The notes beneath the pieces were generated by a model. The model was not told the DNA's origin and searched no databases. It worked only from the letters and a program-made list of their open reading frames with translations. Positions 16,817 to 25,692 of a DNA stretch of 64,000 nt are shown here, one piece after another. The stretch lies in NCBI RefSeq assembly GCF_006402735.1, contig NZ_CP017174.1, positions 1,429,001 through 1,493,000 of the forward strand, written 5' to 3'. This stretch comes from Myxococcus xanthus. Its GTDB lineage: Bacteria > Myxococcota > Myxococcia > Myxococcales > Myxococcaceae. Each line of letters starts with the position of its first letter. Within the stretch, counting starts at the first letter, position 1. The translations under genes were made by a program, and so were the position numbers.

Positions 16817-17167
16817 CTGACCACCGGACAGGAATGGCTGGTTGACGCCAGCGGCTGCGTGCCTGGCAGCCTCAAGGACGCGGCGGCACTGGCGGCGCTC
16901 TTCGAGGCGCTCATCGTCGTGCTGGACCTGAAGGTCGTGGGCCAGCCGCAGTGGCACGTGTTCCCGGAGCCCGGTGGCATCACCGGGCTGACGCTGCTGG
17001 CCGAAAGCCACCTGGGCATCCACACATTTCCGGAGCACGGGTTCGCCGCGCTCAACGTGTACTGCTGCCGCGAGCGCCAGCGTCCGGACTTCGAGGCGCT
17101 GCTGGCGCGCCACCTGGGCGCGACGGCGTGCGTGGTGCGTGAGCTGAAGCGGGGGGTGACGGCGTGA
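16817..17167 (+). CDS. speD: S-adenosylmethionine decarboxylase proenzyme
   Basis: A prokaryotic AdoMet decarboxylase (SpeH type) of about 116 aa. It makes decarboxylated AdoMet, the aminopropyl donor for spermidine. The self-cleavage site is AESHLGIHTFPEHG: the Ser becomes the pyruvoyl cofactor, followed by conserved His. The frame is open and family-like (GQEWLVDASGC) upstream of the first GTG at 16859. I therefore place the start at CTG 16817, 9 nt after GGGAGG; no ATG/GTG/TTG exists in frame there. The stop overlaps the next gene (GTGA), so the two are coupled. A GTG start at 16859 would remove the first strand of the fold. Confidence 0.85.
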   Translation: MTTGQEWLVDASGCVPGSLKDAAALAALFEALIVVLDLKVVGQPQWHVFPEPGGITGLTLLAESHLGIHTFPEHGFAALNVYCCRERQRPDFEALLARHLGATACVVRELKRGVTA

Positions 17168-19059
17168 CGCAGGGGAAGTGTCCATCGTGCGGTGCGATGG
17201 TGGAGTTCACCGCCGGCTCGGCGCAGGTGGTGGTGTGCGGCTACTGCCAGACGGTGGTGGCTCGCAAGGGCCTGGACTTCGAGTCCCACGGGAAGATTGG
17301 CAGCATCGTCCCCACCGATTCGCCGCTGCAGCTCCGCGCGGAGGGGCGCTACCGCAAGGCGGCGTACACCATCGTCGGCCACTTGCAGAAGGACCACGGC
17401 GCGGGGCCGTGGGACGAGTGGTACGTGGAGTTCGCGGACGGCCGCACCGGGTGGCTCAGCGAGTCCGAGGGCGCCTTCCACCTGATGTTCGACATGGGGC
17501 CCGAAGAGGGCGTGGCGCTGGAGGACCTGCACCCGGGAGAGCGGCTGCACCTGCGAGATCGCGCGTGGGTCATCGAGGAGCGCGGCCACGGCCGCGTGGT
17601 GGCCGCCGCGGGTCAGCTCCCCAGCGACGTGGACCCCACGCAGGACGCCTGGTACGTGGACGCCACGGGGCCCAAGGGCGCCTTCCTCACGCTTGACTTC
17701 GGCACGCGCGGGCATTCCCCCGAGGCCTTCGTCGGCGAGGCGCTGAAACTGGAGCAGCTGGGCATCCCGGCCGGGCAGCTCCGGCCCCGCGTGCGCAAGG
17801 TGGAGCTGCAGCAGGCGCGCTGCACGCAGTGCAACGGCAACCTGGAACTGCGCGCGCCGGACAAGACGCTGCGCGTGGCGTGCCCCTACTGCGGCGCGCT
17901 GCTGGACGCGCGCCAGGGCAAGCTGTCCTTCCTGCGCATGCTGCAGAAGCCGAGCCGGCCGCTCATCATCCCCCTGGGAACCAAGGGGAAGCTGGATGGC
18001 GCGGAGTGGATCTGCATCGGCTACCTGGAGCGCTCGTGCACCGTGGAGGGCGTGCGCTACCCGTGGGAGGAGTTTCTCCTCTACAACGCGTCGCGCGGCT
18101 TCGTCTGGCTGATGAATTCCAACGGCCACTGGGTGTTCTTGAAGCCGCTGCCCGCGGGTGACGTGTCACTGTCGCCCGACGTCGCCGCCTTCTATGAGCA
18201 CCGCCGCTACAGGTGCTTCCAGCACGTCACCGCCGTCACGGACAAGGTGCTGGGGGAGTTCTACTGGACGGTGAGGGTGGGCGAGCGGGCCGAGGCGTCG
18301 GAGTACGTCGCCGCGCCGTACTCGGTGAACGTGGACGCCACGGACGACGAGGTGTCGTACACCCACGGCGAGTACCTGGAGCCCGAGGTGGTGAAGGAGG
18401 CCTTCGGCTTGCAGGAGCCGATGCCTCAGCGGGAGGGCATCGCCCCCAGCCAGCCGAACCCACACCAGTCGGGCCTGCGCTCCGTCTTCGTCTGGACTGG
18501 CCTCTGGATACTGGCGTTGTTCGTGCTGGCGGCCGTGCTGTCCTTGACCGCCGCGAAGACGGTCGTCCTGGAGGAGGCGGTGGTGATACCGCCGGATGCC
18601 ACGCCAGGCACGCCGGGGGCCATGCACTTCAGCGAGCCCTTCGAATTGCCCAAGCGCGGCAACATGCGCGTGGAGATCAGCGGCACGCCCTTCAACGAGT
18701 GGCTGGGCATCCAGGGCGACCTGGTGAACCAGGACACGAACGACGTGGTCCTCTTCTACGAAGAGCTGAGCTACTACCGCGGCAACGACGGCGACGGCGA
18801 GTGGACCGAAAGCAACATGTCCGCCAGCACCTACCTGTCGCCGGTGCCCGCCGGGAAGTACGCGCTGCGCACGACGGCGAGCTTCGCGGCGAACCCGGTG
18901 CGGCCGCGGCCCATGACGTACAGGGTGAAGCTCATCCACGACACGCCCAACTCGAGCTGGTTCTGCTTCGCGCTGGGGCTGATGGTGGTGGGGCCGGTGG
19001 TGGCGTTGTATCGCTCGCACAGCTTCGAGACGCGGCGCTGGGCGGAGAGCAACGTCTAG
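17164..19059 (+). CDS. DUF4178 zinc-ribbon membrane protein
   Basis: A 631-aa protein. The N-terminal zinc ribbon is CPSCG...CGYCQ, followed by a DUF4178 domain (Q-L-R-A-E-G-R-Y-R...WDEWYVEFADGR, about 50-190). A second ribbon CTQCNG...CPYCG comes near residue 220, then a second DUF4178-like repeat ending near 410. One TM segment lies at about 440-465, an exposed beta domain follows and a last TM at about 595-615. The function of DUF4178 is unknown. The start overlaps the AdoMet decarboxylase stop by 4 nt, tying it to polyamine chemistry. DUF4178, DUF350 and aminopropyltransferase genes occur together in other bacteria (recalled, not checked). Confidence 0.85.
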   Translation: MTQGKCPSCGAMVEFTAGSAQVVVCGYCQTVVARKGLDFESHGKIGSIVPTDSPLQLRAEGRYRKAAYTIVGHLQKDHGAGPWDEWYVEFADGRTGWLSESEGAFHLMFDMGPEEGVALEDLHPGERLHLRDRAWVIEERGHGRVVAAAGQLPSDVDPTQDAWYVDATGPKGAFLTLDFGTRGHSPEAFVGEALKLEQLGIPAGQLRPRVRKVELQQARCTQCNGNLELRAPDKTLRVACPYCGALLDARQGKLSFLRMLQKPSRPLIIPLGTKGKLDGAEWICIGYLERSCTVEGVRYPWEEFLLYNASRGFVWLMNSNGHWVFLKPLPAGDVSLSPDVAAFYEHRRYRCFQHVTAVTDKVLGEFYWTVRVGERAEASEYVAAPYSVNVDATDDEVSYTHGEYLEPEVVKEAFGLQEPMPQREGIAPSQPNPHQSGLRSVFVWTGLWILALFVLAAVLSLTAAKTVVLEEAVVIPPDATPGTPGAMHFSEPFELPKRGNMRVEISGTPFNEWLGIQGDLVNQDTNDVVLFYEELSYYRGNDGDGEWTESNMSASTYLSPVPAGKYALRTTASFAANPVRPRPMTYRVKLIHDTPNSSWFCFALGLMVVGPVVALYRSHSFETRRWAESNV

Positions 19060-19091
19060 GTTTGAGTCGTCAAACGTGACGGAGGCGCGTC

Positions 19092-19253
19092 ATGAAGTGG
19101 TTTGGAGGACTGGTGCTGCTGGGCTACGCGGCATTGACGATTTCGGGCTGGTCCCCCTTCACGAAGGAAGAGCGGGACAAGGTACCGGGCAACGTTCGGC
19201 GTGGGCCGGGCGGCGTCCTGCTGTGGACTGGCGGCTACATGGGAGGGAAGTGA
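19092..19253 (+). CDS. 53-aa membrane-anchored small protein
   Basis: The reading frame starts at ATG 19092 with GGAGGCG 5 nt upstream, a strong ribosome site. It encodes a hydrophobic N-terminus (MKWFGGLVLLGYAALTISGW) followed by a basic, Gly-rich stretch ending GGYMGGK. The stop overlaps the DUF350 start (TGATG), so it is translationally coupled inside the polyamine cluster and should be real despite its size. It could be a signal-anchored subunit or an exported peptide. I do not recognise a family. Confidence 0.75.
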   Translation: MKWFGGLVLLGYAALTISGWSPFTKEERDKVPGNVRRGPGGVLLWTGGYMGGK

Positions 19254-19480
19254 TGTTGTTACTTGGCGTGGTGGTCAGCGTTCAGGGTGTGCTGGCGAGC
19301 ATCATCTACTCGCTCATCGGATTGGCGGTGTTCGTGGCGGGCTTCTACGTCATCCGCCTCATCATGCCCTTCGACGTGCACAAGGAGCTGGAGGCCGACC
19401 AGAACACGGCGGTGGGCATCGTCATCGGTTCCTTCATCATCGGTCTGGCCATCATCGTGGCCGCGGCCATCAGCGGATGA
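19253..19480 (+). CDS. DUF350 membrane protein
   Basis: A 75-aa protein with two transmembrane helices (about 8-32 and 52-74). The linking segment RLIMPFDVHKELEADQNTAVGIVIG is typical of UPF0719/DUF350 (YjfL) proteins. The start ATG overlaps the TGA of the 53-aa gene. DUF350 proteins are small membrane proteins of unknown biochemistry that recur with aminopropyltransferase-like and DUF4178 genes. It is probably a subunit of a membrane complex with its neighbours (inference). Confidence 0.88.
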   Translation: MLLLGVVVSVQGVLASIIYSLIGLAVFVAGFYVIRLIMPFDVHKELEADQNTAVGIVIGSFIIGLAIIVAAAISG

Positions 19481-19525
19481 AGGCGCGCGCCGCACGCCCA
19501 TGCCTGTGCGAAGTGAAGTGACGCC

Positions 19526-21022
19526 GTGAACAAGACGCTGCTGTACATCACCGTCATCGTCATCGCGACGTGCGGGCTCATCTATGAGCTCGTCGTCGGG
19601 GCGCTCGCGAGCTACCTGCTCGGCGACTCCATCACCCAGTTCTCCACCGTCATTGGCGGCTATCTGTTCGCCATGGGCATTGGCAGCTACCTGTCGCGCT
19701 ACATCGAGCGCGGGGTGGCGCAGCGCTTCGTGGAGGTGGAGCTGGCGGTGGCGCTGCTGGGCGGCATCTGCGCGCCGGTGCTGTTCCTCACCTTCACGCT
19801 GACGGACCTGTTCCAGGTGGCGCTGTACGGCAGCGTGATTGCCATTGGCGCGCTGGTGGGCATGGAGATTCCCCTCCTGCTGCGCATCCTGAAGGACCAG
19901 GTCAAGTTCAAGGACCTGATCAGCCAGGTGCTGTCGCTGGACTACGTGGGGGCGCTCGCGGCCAGCGTGGCCTTCCCGTTGCTGCTGGTGCCGAAGCTGG
20001 GGCTGGTGCGCACGTCCCTGCTGTTCGGCGTGCTGAACGCGGCGGTGGCGCTGTGGAGCACGTGGTTGCTGGCGCCGCTGTTGGGCAACCCGCTGCGGTT
20101 GCGCGTCAAGGCGGTGGGGCTGACGCTGCTGCTGCTGGCGGGCTTCGTCATGGGCGACCGGCTCACCACCTTCTACGAGGACCAGCTCTACGCGGATGAC
20201 GTGGTCCACGCGTCCAGCTCGCCGTATCAGCGCATCATCCTCACGCGCGGCAAGCGGGGCTTCTCGCTGTTCCTCAACGGCAACCTCCAGTTCGCCAGCC
20301 TGGACGAGTACCGCTACCACGAGTCCCTGGTGCACCCGGCCATGGTGCGCGCGGGCAAGGTGGAGAACGTGCTCATCCTGGGCGGTGGAGACGGCCTGGC
20401 CGCGCGGGAAGTGCTGCGCTACCCGGAGGTCCGCTCCGTCACGCTGGTGGACCTGGACCCGGTGATTACGGGGCTGGCGACGAACTACGGGGAGCTGGCG
20501 AAGCTGAACCGCCACGCGATGACGGACCCGCGGATGCGGGTGGTCAACGGGGACGCGATGCAGTTCCTCACCGAGGGCGGCGCGCTGTACGACGTGGTGG
20601 TGGTGGACTTCCCGGACCCGAACAACTTCGCGCTGGGGAAGCTGTACACCACGGGCTTCTACAAGCTGCTCAAGAAGCGCATCGCGCCGGACGGCGTGGC
20701 GGTGGTGCAGAGCACCAGCCCGCTGTTCGCCCGGCGCTCCTTCTGGTGTGTGGAGACGACGCTCAGGGCCGCGGGCTTCTGGACGGAGCCGTACCACGCG
20801 CTGGTGCCGTCGTTCGGTGAGTGGGGCTACGTGCTGATTGCGCACGAGCCGCCCGCCCGGCACCGGCCGCTGCCCGAAGGGCTGCTCTTCCTGGACGACG
20901 CGACGATGGAGTCGCTCACCCAGTTCCCTCCGGACATGGGGCCCTTGCCCGCGGAGGTGAACCGGCTGAACAACCAGGTGCTGGTGCACTACTACGAGGC
21001 GGAGTGGCAGCGGTGGAACTGA
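19526..21022 (+). CDS. Membrane-embedded spermidine-synthase-like aminopropyltransferase
   Basis: A 498-aa protein (GTG start). The N-terminal ~210 residues hold about seven TM helices. The C-terminal half (about 230-440) is a spermidine-synthase Rossmann domain: LILGGGDGLAAREVL (dcAdoMet loop), LVDLDPVI and VVVVDFPDP (the catalytic-loop region). With AdoMet decarboxylase in the same cluster, it probably moves an aminopropyl group to an amine at the inner face of the membrane. Substrate could be putrescine, another polyamine or a membrane-bound acceptor. Its end overlaps the FAD oxidoreductase start by 10 nt. Confidence 0.92.
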   Translation: MNKTLLYITVIVIATCGLIYELVVGALASYLLGDSITQFSTVIGGYLFAMGIGSYLSRYIERGVAQRFVEVELAVALLGGICAPVLFLTFTLTDLFQVALYGSVIAIGALVGMEIPLLLRILKDQVKFKDLISQVLSLDYVGALAASVAFPLLLVPKLGLVRTSLLFGVLNAAVALWSTWLLAPLLGNPLRLRVKAVGLTLLLLAGFVMGDRLTTFYEDQLYADDVVHASSSPYQRIILTRGKRGFSLFLNGNLQFASLDEYRYHESLVHPAMVRAGKVENVLILGGGDGLAAREVLRYPEVRSVTLVDLDPVITGLATNYGELAKLNRHAMTDPRMRVVNGDAMQFLTEGGALYDVVVVDFPDPNNFALGKLYTTGFYKLLKKRIAPDGVAVVQSTSPLFARRSFWCVETTLRAAGFWTEPYHALVPSFGEWGYVLIAHEPPARHRPLPEGLLFLDDATMESLTQFPPDMGPLPAEVNRLNNQVLVHYYEAEWQRWN

Positions 21023-22647
21023 CGCGGCGGGAGCTGGTCGCCGCGTTCCTCGGTTCCGCGGTGGCGGCCAGTGCGTGCCGGAAGTCAGGGCCGCGGGAGC
21101 GTGTCCCTGGCGCGGTGGTGGACCAGGCCGTGGAGCTGGGGCACCGGCTGCGCGGCGGGCCGCTGCCCCGCGCGGACGTCTTGGAGCCCGTGGAGGTGCT
21201 GGTGGTGGGCGCCGGCGTGGCGGGCCTGTCCGCGGCCTGGCGGCTGGCGAGCGCGGGCGTGCGAGGCGTGCGCGTGCTGGAGCTGGAGGCGGAGCCGGGA
21301 GGCACGTCCCGCTCCGGGCGCAACGCCATCTCCGCGTACCCCTGGGGCGCGCACTACCTGCCGGCGCCGCTGGAGGACCGGGGCCCTGTCGTCCGGCTGC
21401 TGCGGGAGATGGGGGCCGTCACCGACGTGGATGACGCGGGCCGGCCGCACTTCGAGGAGTCGCTGCTCATCCACGAGCCGGAGGAGCGCTTCTTCTACCG
21501 GGGCCACTGGTACGAAGGGCTCTATCTGCACGCGGGCGCCAGCGCGGAGGACCTGGAGGAGCTGCGGCGCTTCGAGGCGCGGATGAACGGCTTCGCCGCC
21601 GCGCGAGACGCCAAGGGGCGCCGGGCCTTCGCGGTGCCTTCCGGCCTGTCCAGTGACGACGCGGAGTGGACGGCGCTGGACGCGCTGAGCATGGCGGCCT
21701 GGATGGAGCGCGAGGGCTTCCGTTCCGCGCGGCTGAAGTGGGTGGTGGACTACGCGTGCCGCGACGACTTCGGCACCACCGCCGAGCATGTCTCCGCCTG
21801 GGCCGGCATCTGGTACTTCACCGCGCGGCAGGACGGGAATGGGGAGCGCAGCGAGGGCTACCTGAGTTGGTCCGAAGGAAACGGCCGGCTGGTGCGGCAG
21901 CTCGTGTCGGCGCTGCCGAACGGAGCGGTGGAGCGCAACGTGCTGGTGCACACCGTGGAGCCCGTGGAGGGTGGCTGCCGCGTGGACGCACTGGAGGCGG
22001 GCACTGGCAAACCCCGGGCCTTCCTGGCGCGGCAGGTGGTGCTGGCGTGCCCGCGCTTCATTGCCGCGCATGTGGTGGCGCCGTGGCGGCGGGAGCGCCC
22101 GGCATGGCTGAATGCCTTCACGTATGGGCCGTGGGTGGTGGCGAACCTGACGTTGTCGTCGCCGCCGCGCTCGCGGGGCTTTCCGCTGGCCTGGGACAAC
22201 GTCTTCTATGAGAGCCGCAGCCTGGGCTACGTGGTGGCCACGCACCAGACGCTGCGCCAGGACGAGCAGGGCCCCACGGTGCTCACCTGGTACCTGCCCA
22301 TGGACGGCGCGGACGTGAAGGCCGAGCGGGAGAAGGCGCTGTCGGCCAGCTACGTGGACTGGGAGGCCTTGGTGATGGCGGACATGCTGCCCGCGCACCC
22401 TGGCATCTCCGATCAGGCGCAGCGGCTGGAGGTCCAGCGCTGGGGCCACGCCATGGTGCGTCCTACACCGGGCTTCATGTGGGGGCAGGCGAAGCAGGCC
22501 GCGGGGGAGAGCCTGGGAAGCTCGCTGCACTTCGCGCACTCGGACCTGGGCGGCATGGGGCTCTTCGAAGAGGCGAACTGGTTTGGCGTGCGGGCCGCCG
22601 AGCGCGTGCTGGCGGAGCTGGGCCGGCGTGAGGTGAGCTGGCTGTAG
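21013..22647 (+). CDS. Exported FAD-dependent oxidoreductase (amine-oxidase type)
   Basis: About 544 aa from GTG 21013 (VELTRRELVAAFLGS). The N-terminus has a twin-arginine-like TRRE motif, a hydrophobic stretch and a lipobox-like ASAC, suggesting folded export and possible lipid anchoring. The dinucleotide fold VLVVGAGVAGLSAAWRL...LELEAEPGG is the flavin monoamine-oxidase/phytoene-desaturase type. It overlaps the aminopropyltransferase gene by 10 nt and ends the cluster, which points to a polyamine or a polyamine-modified molecule as substrate (inference). No other start with a signal sequence fits. Confidence 0.85.
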   Translation: MELTRRELVAAFLGSAVAASACRKSGPRERVPGAVVDQAVELGHRLRGGPLPRADVLEPVEVLVVGAGVAGLSAAWRLASAGVRGVRVLELEAEPGGTSRSGRNAISAYPWGAHYLPAPLEDRGPVVRLLREMGAVTDVDDAGRPHFEESLLIHEPEERFFYRGHWYEGLYLHAGASAEDLEELRRFEARMNGFAAARDAKGRRAFAVPSGLSSDDAEWTALDALSMAAWMEREGFRSARLKWVVDYACRDDFGTTAEHVSAWAGIWYFTARQDGNGERSEGYLSWSEGNGRLVRQLVSALPNGAVERNVLVHTVEPVEGGCRVDALEAGTGKPRAFLARQVVLACPRFIAAHVVAPWRRERPAWLNAFTYGPWVVANLTLSSPPRSRGFPLAWDNVFYESRSLGYVVATHQTLRQDEQGPTVLTWYLPMDGADVKAEREKALSASYVDWEALVMADMLPAHPGISDQAQRLEVQRWGHAMVRPTPGFMWGQAKQAAGESLGSSLHFAHSDLGGMGLFEEANWFGVRAAERVLAELGRREVSWL

Positions 22648-22714
22648 TCGCCGGCTGCCGCGTTCCATTCCATGCGCCGCGAAACTCCTTTCCCAGGCGC
22701 CCATGGAGGAATGC

Positions 22715-22816
22715 ATGCGTCAGCTCCTGCTGGTGGCACTGTCATTCGCTGTTTCGGGCGAGGACGGTTCCGCCGAGGCCAACACCAGCAACAACACGTT
22801 CAGCCGGTTCTTCTGA
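22715..22816 (+). CDS. 33-aa putative secreted peptide
   Basis: ATG 22715 follows a good ribosome site (GGAGGA, 4-nt spacing). It encodes a compact signal-like N-terminus (MRQLLLVALSFAVSG) and an 18-19-residue remainder rich in Asn/Ser/Thr ending SRFF. It stands alone in the 312-nt gap between the FAD oxidoreductase and the sulfatase; otherwise I see no gene or clear promoter in that gap. It could be an exported peptide or the remnant of a longer lipoprotein or secreted-protein gene. No family recognised. Confidence 0.45.
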   Translation: MRQLLLVALSFAVSGEDGSAEANTSNNTFSRFF

Positions 22817-22959
22817 TGAGGTGAGCGCCTCCGGCATGCGGTGTCCCGCCTGCTCGTGCCTGCCTGGAGGACAGGGGGCATTGTCGGGCCCCATGTGCAT
22901 CTCCCTCCACGAGAGCTCGCGGCACGTTCATTCCCGCGCGTCCTCGTGGAGGCCGCACC

Positions 22960-25317
22960 ATGTCGCTCAAGGAATACCTTCCCGGAACGCCATTCCCTGG
23001 TGTCATCGGCCGGACGGATGAGGAGTCCTCGCCTGCCTGGCCCGCGCCGCTGCGCGCGAAGCCAGGGGCACCCAACGTCCTCTTCATCGTCCTGGACGAC
23101 ACGGGCTTCGGTCAGCTCGGTTGCTATGGCTCGCCCATCCGCACGCCCAACCTGGACCGGCTGGCGAAGGGTGGGCTGCTCTACAACAACATGCACACCA
23201 CCGCGCTCTGTTCGCCCACGCGCTCGTGCATCCTCACCGGCCGCAACCACCACTCCAATGGCATGGCGGCCATCACCGAAATCTCCGTGGGATACCCCGG
23301 CCGCAACGGCACCATCCCCTTCGAGAACGGCTTCATCTCCGAGATGCTGGCCGGGCACGGCTACAACACCTACTGCGTGGGCAAGTGGCACCTCACACCC
23401 GCGGAGCAGACGAGCGCCGCGGGGCCCTACTCACGCTGGCCCCTGGGCCGCGGCTTCGAGCGGTACTACGGCTTCCTCGGTGGCGACACGCACCAGTACT
23501 ACCCCGACCTCGTTCACGACAATCATCAGGTCCGGCCGCCCAAGACACCCGAGGAGGGCTACCACCTGACGGAGGACCTGGTGGACCGCGCCATCGGCTT
23601 CATCGCCGACGCGAAGCAGGTCGCGCCCGACAAGCCCTTCTTCCTCTACTTCTGCACCGGCGCCATGCATGCGCCCCACCATGTCCCCCAGGAATGGGCG
23701 GACCGGTACAAGGGCCAGTTCGACGACGGCTGGGATGCCTACCGCGAGAAGGTCTTCCGACGTCAGCTCGAGACAGGCGTGCTGCCGCCGGGCACCCAGT
23801 TGTCGCGCCATGACCCGGACGTGCAGGACTGGGACAGCCTGTCTCCGGACGAACGGCGGCTCTACGCGCGGATGATGGAAGTGTTCGCGGGCTTCCTGGA
23901 GCACACGGACCACCACATCGGCCGGCTCATCCAGTCGCTGGAGGCGACCGGTGAGCTGGAGAACACGCTCATCATGGTCATCTCCGACAATGGCGCCAGT
24001 CCGGAGGGCGGCCTGCATGGCTCCGTCAACGAGCTGAAGTTCTTCAACAACACGCCGGAGTCGCTGGAGCAGAACCTGGCGGCGATGGACGAGCTGGGCG
24101 GCCCGCGCCACTTCAACCACTACCCCTGGGGCTGGGCCTGGGCGGGCAACACGCCCTTCAAACGGTGGAAGCGAGAGACGTACCGGGGCGGCACCACGGA
24201 CCCCTTCATCGTCCACTGGCCCCGAGGCATCCAGGCGCGGGGCGAGATTCGCTCGCAGTACTGCCACGCCATCGACATGGTGCCCACGGTGCTGGACTGC
24301 CTGGGCATCGACCCGCCCACGGAGCTTCGCGGGGTCACGCAGTCACCCATCGAAGGCGTCAGCTTCAAGCACTCCTTCCATGACGCGGACGCGGAGAGCC
24401 GACACCACACGCAGTACTTCGAGATGTTCAGCCACCGGGCCCTGTACCACGACGGATGGCGGGCGGTGTGCCCGTTCCCCGGACCGTCCTTCACGGAGTC
24501 GCACGAGCCGTTCGGCATGCTGAAGCTCTCAGAGGCCAGACTGCGCGAGTTCGATACGGAGGGCTGGGAGCTGTACCACGTGGCGGAGGACTGCTCGGAG
24601 ACGCGGAACGTGGCCGCGCAGGAGCGCGACAAGCTCATCGAGATGATTGCCCGCTGGTACGTCGAGGCGGGCCGGTACGATGTGCTCCCGCTGATAACGC
24701 CATCCCGCGAACTCTTCGCCGTGGAGCGGCCGCAGATTTCGCGGGAGCGGGAGCGTTACGTCTACCGGCCGAATACCTCACCCGCGCCGGAGAACGTGGC
24801 GGTGCATGTCCTCAATCGTGCCCACGCCATCACCGCGCGGGTGGAGGTAGAGGACGGCGTGGAGGGCGTGTTGCTCTGCCACGGTGGATTGACGGGCGGG
24901 TACTCGCTCTTCGTCAAGGACCGCAAGCTGCACTACGTCTACAACTTCGTGGGGGAGAAGGAGTTCCACCTGGAGTCCGCCGTGGACGTGCCGAAAGGCC
25001 ACGCGGAGCTGCGCTTCGAATTCCAGCCCACGGGCACGCCCAACCTGCCCGCGGGCCGGGGCGCGCCGGGCCGGGGACGCCTCTTCATCAATGGCGACCT
25101 GGTGGCCCAGAGCGACATCTCTGAGACGATGCCGCTGCTCATCAGCCTGGGCGAGGGACTGACGTGCGGCCGTGACGAGAACTCACCGGTGAGTCAGCAG
25201 TACCAGCCGCCCTTCGCGTTCAAGGGCGGGACGCTGACGGAGGTGGTCGTGGACGTGTCGGGCGAGCACGTTCACGACGCCGCCACGGAAGTGAGCACGG
25301 TCATGGCGCGGCAATAG
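22960..25317 (+). CDS. Arylsulfatase, formylglycine type
   Basis: A 785-aa sulfatase of the alkaline-phosphatase superfamily. The metal-binding start is NVLFIVLDDTGFG, and the signature CSPTRSCILTGR carries Cys84, to be oxidised to formylglycine. KWHL and a later SDNGASPEGG (metal Asp/Asn) are also present. The C-terminal ~200 residues form a beta domain, typical of the long PAS-like arylsulfatases. No signal peptide is visible in the first residues, so it may be cytoplasmic or exported another way. No formylglycine-generating enzyme is encoded nearby, so maturation must be supplied elsewhere. It is probably a single-gene unit; its last 17 nt overlap the facing lipoprotein gene. Confidence 0.95.
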   Translation: MSLKEYLPGTPFPGVIGRTDEESSPAWPAPLRAKPGAPNVLFIVLDDTGFGQLGCYGSPIRTPNLDRLAKGGLLYNNMHTTALCSPTRSCILTGRNHHSNGMAAITEISVGYPGRNGTIPFENGFISEMLAGHGYNTYCVGKWHLTPAEQTSAAGPYSRWPLGRGFERYYGFLGGDTHQYYPDLVHDNHQVRPPKTPEEGYHLTEDLVDRAIGFIADAKQVAPDKPFFLYFCTGAMHAPHHVPQEWADRYKGQFDDGWDAYREKVFRRQLETGVLPPGTQLSRHDPDVQDWDSLSPDERRLYARMMEVFAGFLEHTDHHIGRLIQSLEATGELENTLIMVISDNGASPEGGLHGSVNELKFFNNTPESLEQNLAAMDELGGPRHFNHYPWGWAWAGNTPFKRWKRETYRGGTTDPFIVHWPRGIQARGEIRSQYCHAIDMVPTVLDCLGIDPPTELRGVTQSPIEGVSFKHSFHDADAESRHHTQYFEMFSHRALYHDGWRAVCPFPGPSFTESHEPFGMLKLSEARLREFDTEGWELYHVAEDCSETRNVAAQERDKLIEMIARWYVEAGRYDVLPLITPSRELFAVERPQISRERERYVYRPNTSPAPENVAVHVLNRAHAITARVEVEDGVEGVLLCHGGLTGGYSLFVKDRKLHYVYNFVGEKEFHLESAVDVPKGHAELRFEFQPTGTPNLPAGRGAPGRGRLFINGDLVAQSDISETMPLLISLGEGLTCGRDENSPVSQQYQPPFAFKGGTLTEVVVDVSGEHVHDAATEVSTVMARQ

Positions 25318-25618
25318 CCGCGTAGGCGGTGGACTGGCCTGGGGCGACGGTGACGATGATGATGTCGGTGCGTCGCCCCAGGGCCAGCAGCTCGGCAGGG
25401 CTGGGTACCACCGGGTGCCGCGAGCCTCCGCCTCCGACGCCCTGGGGGAAGTACAGCGCCCGCTCTGCCTCCACGTAGAGGACGGGGACGCGGCTTCCCC
25501 GGGCCTCGATGCCCGGAGGCACGAAGACCTGGACGCCGCGCTCAGGGGACGCGGGGGGCGACGGCGGCGGCGTACACCCAGCGGCCAGGGCGAACAGCAA
25601 CGACAGCCAAATTCGCAT
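25301..25618 (-). CDS. Small lipoprotein
   Basis: A 105-aa protein with a lipoprotein signal (LLFALAAGC) and a Pro-rich linker. A short beta-rich remainder follows (FVPPGIEARGSRVPVLYVEAERALYF). Family not recognised. Its 3' end overlaps the converging sulfatase gene by 17 nt, which suggests antisense coupling or compact evolution. The intact signal and lipobox support a real gene. Confidence 0.65.
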   Translation of the reverse strand: MRIWLSLLFALAAGCTPPPSPPASPERGVQVFVPPGIEARGSRVPVLYVEAERALYFPQGVGGGGSRHPVVPSPAELLALGRRTDIIIVTVAPGQSTAYAAIAAP

Positions 25619-25692
25619 GACGGGACTCCTGGCCTCGGCCTGGTGGCCGGGCGCTCGATGGGTTCATGAAGCATGTGCGGCGCGGCCGCGGC

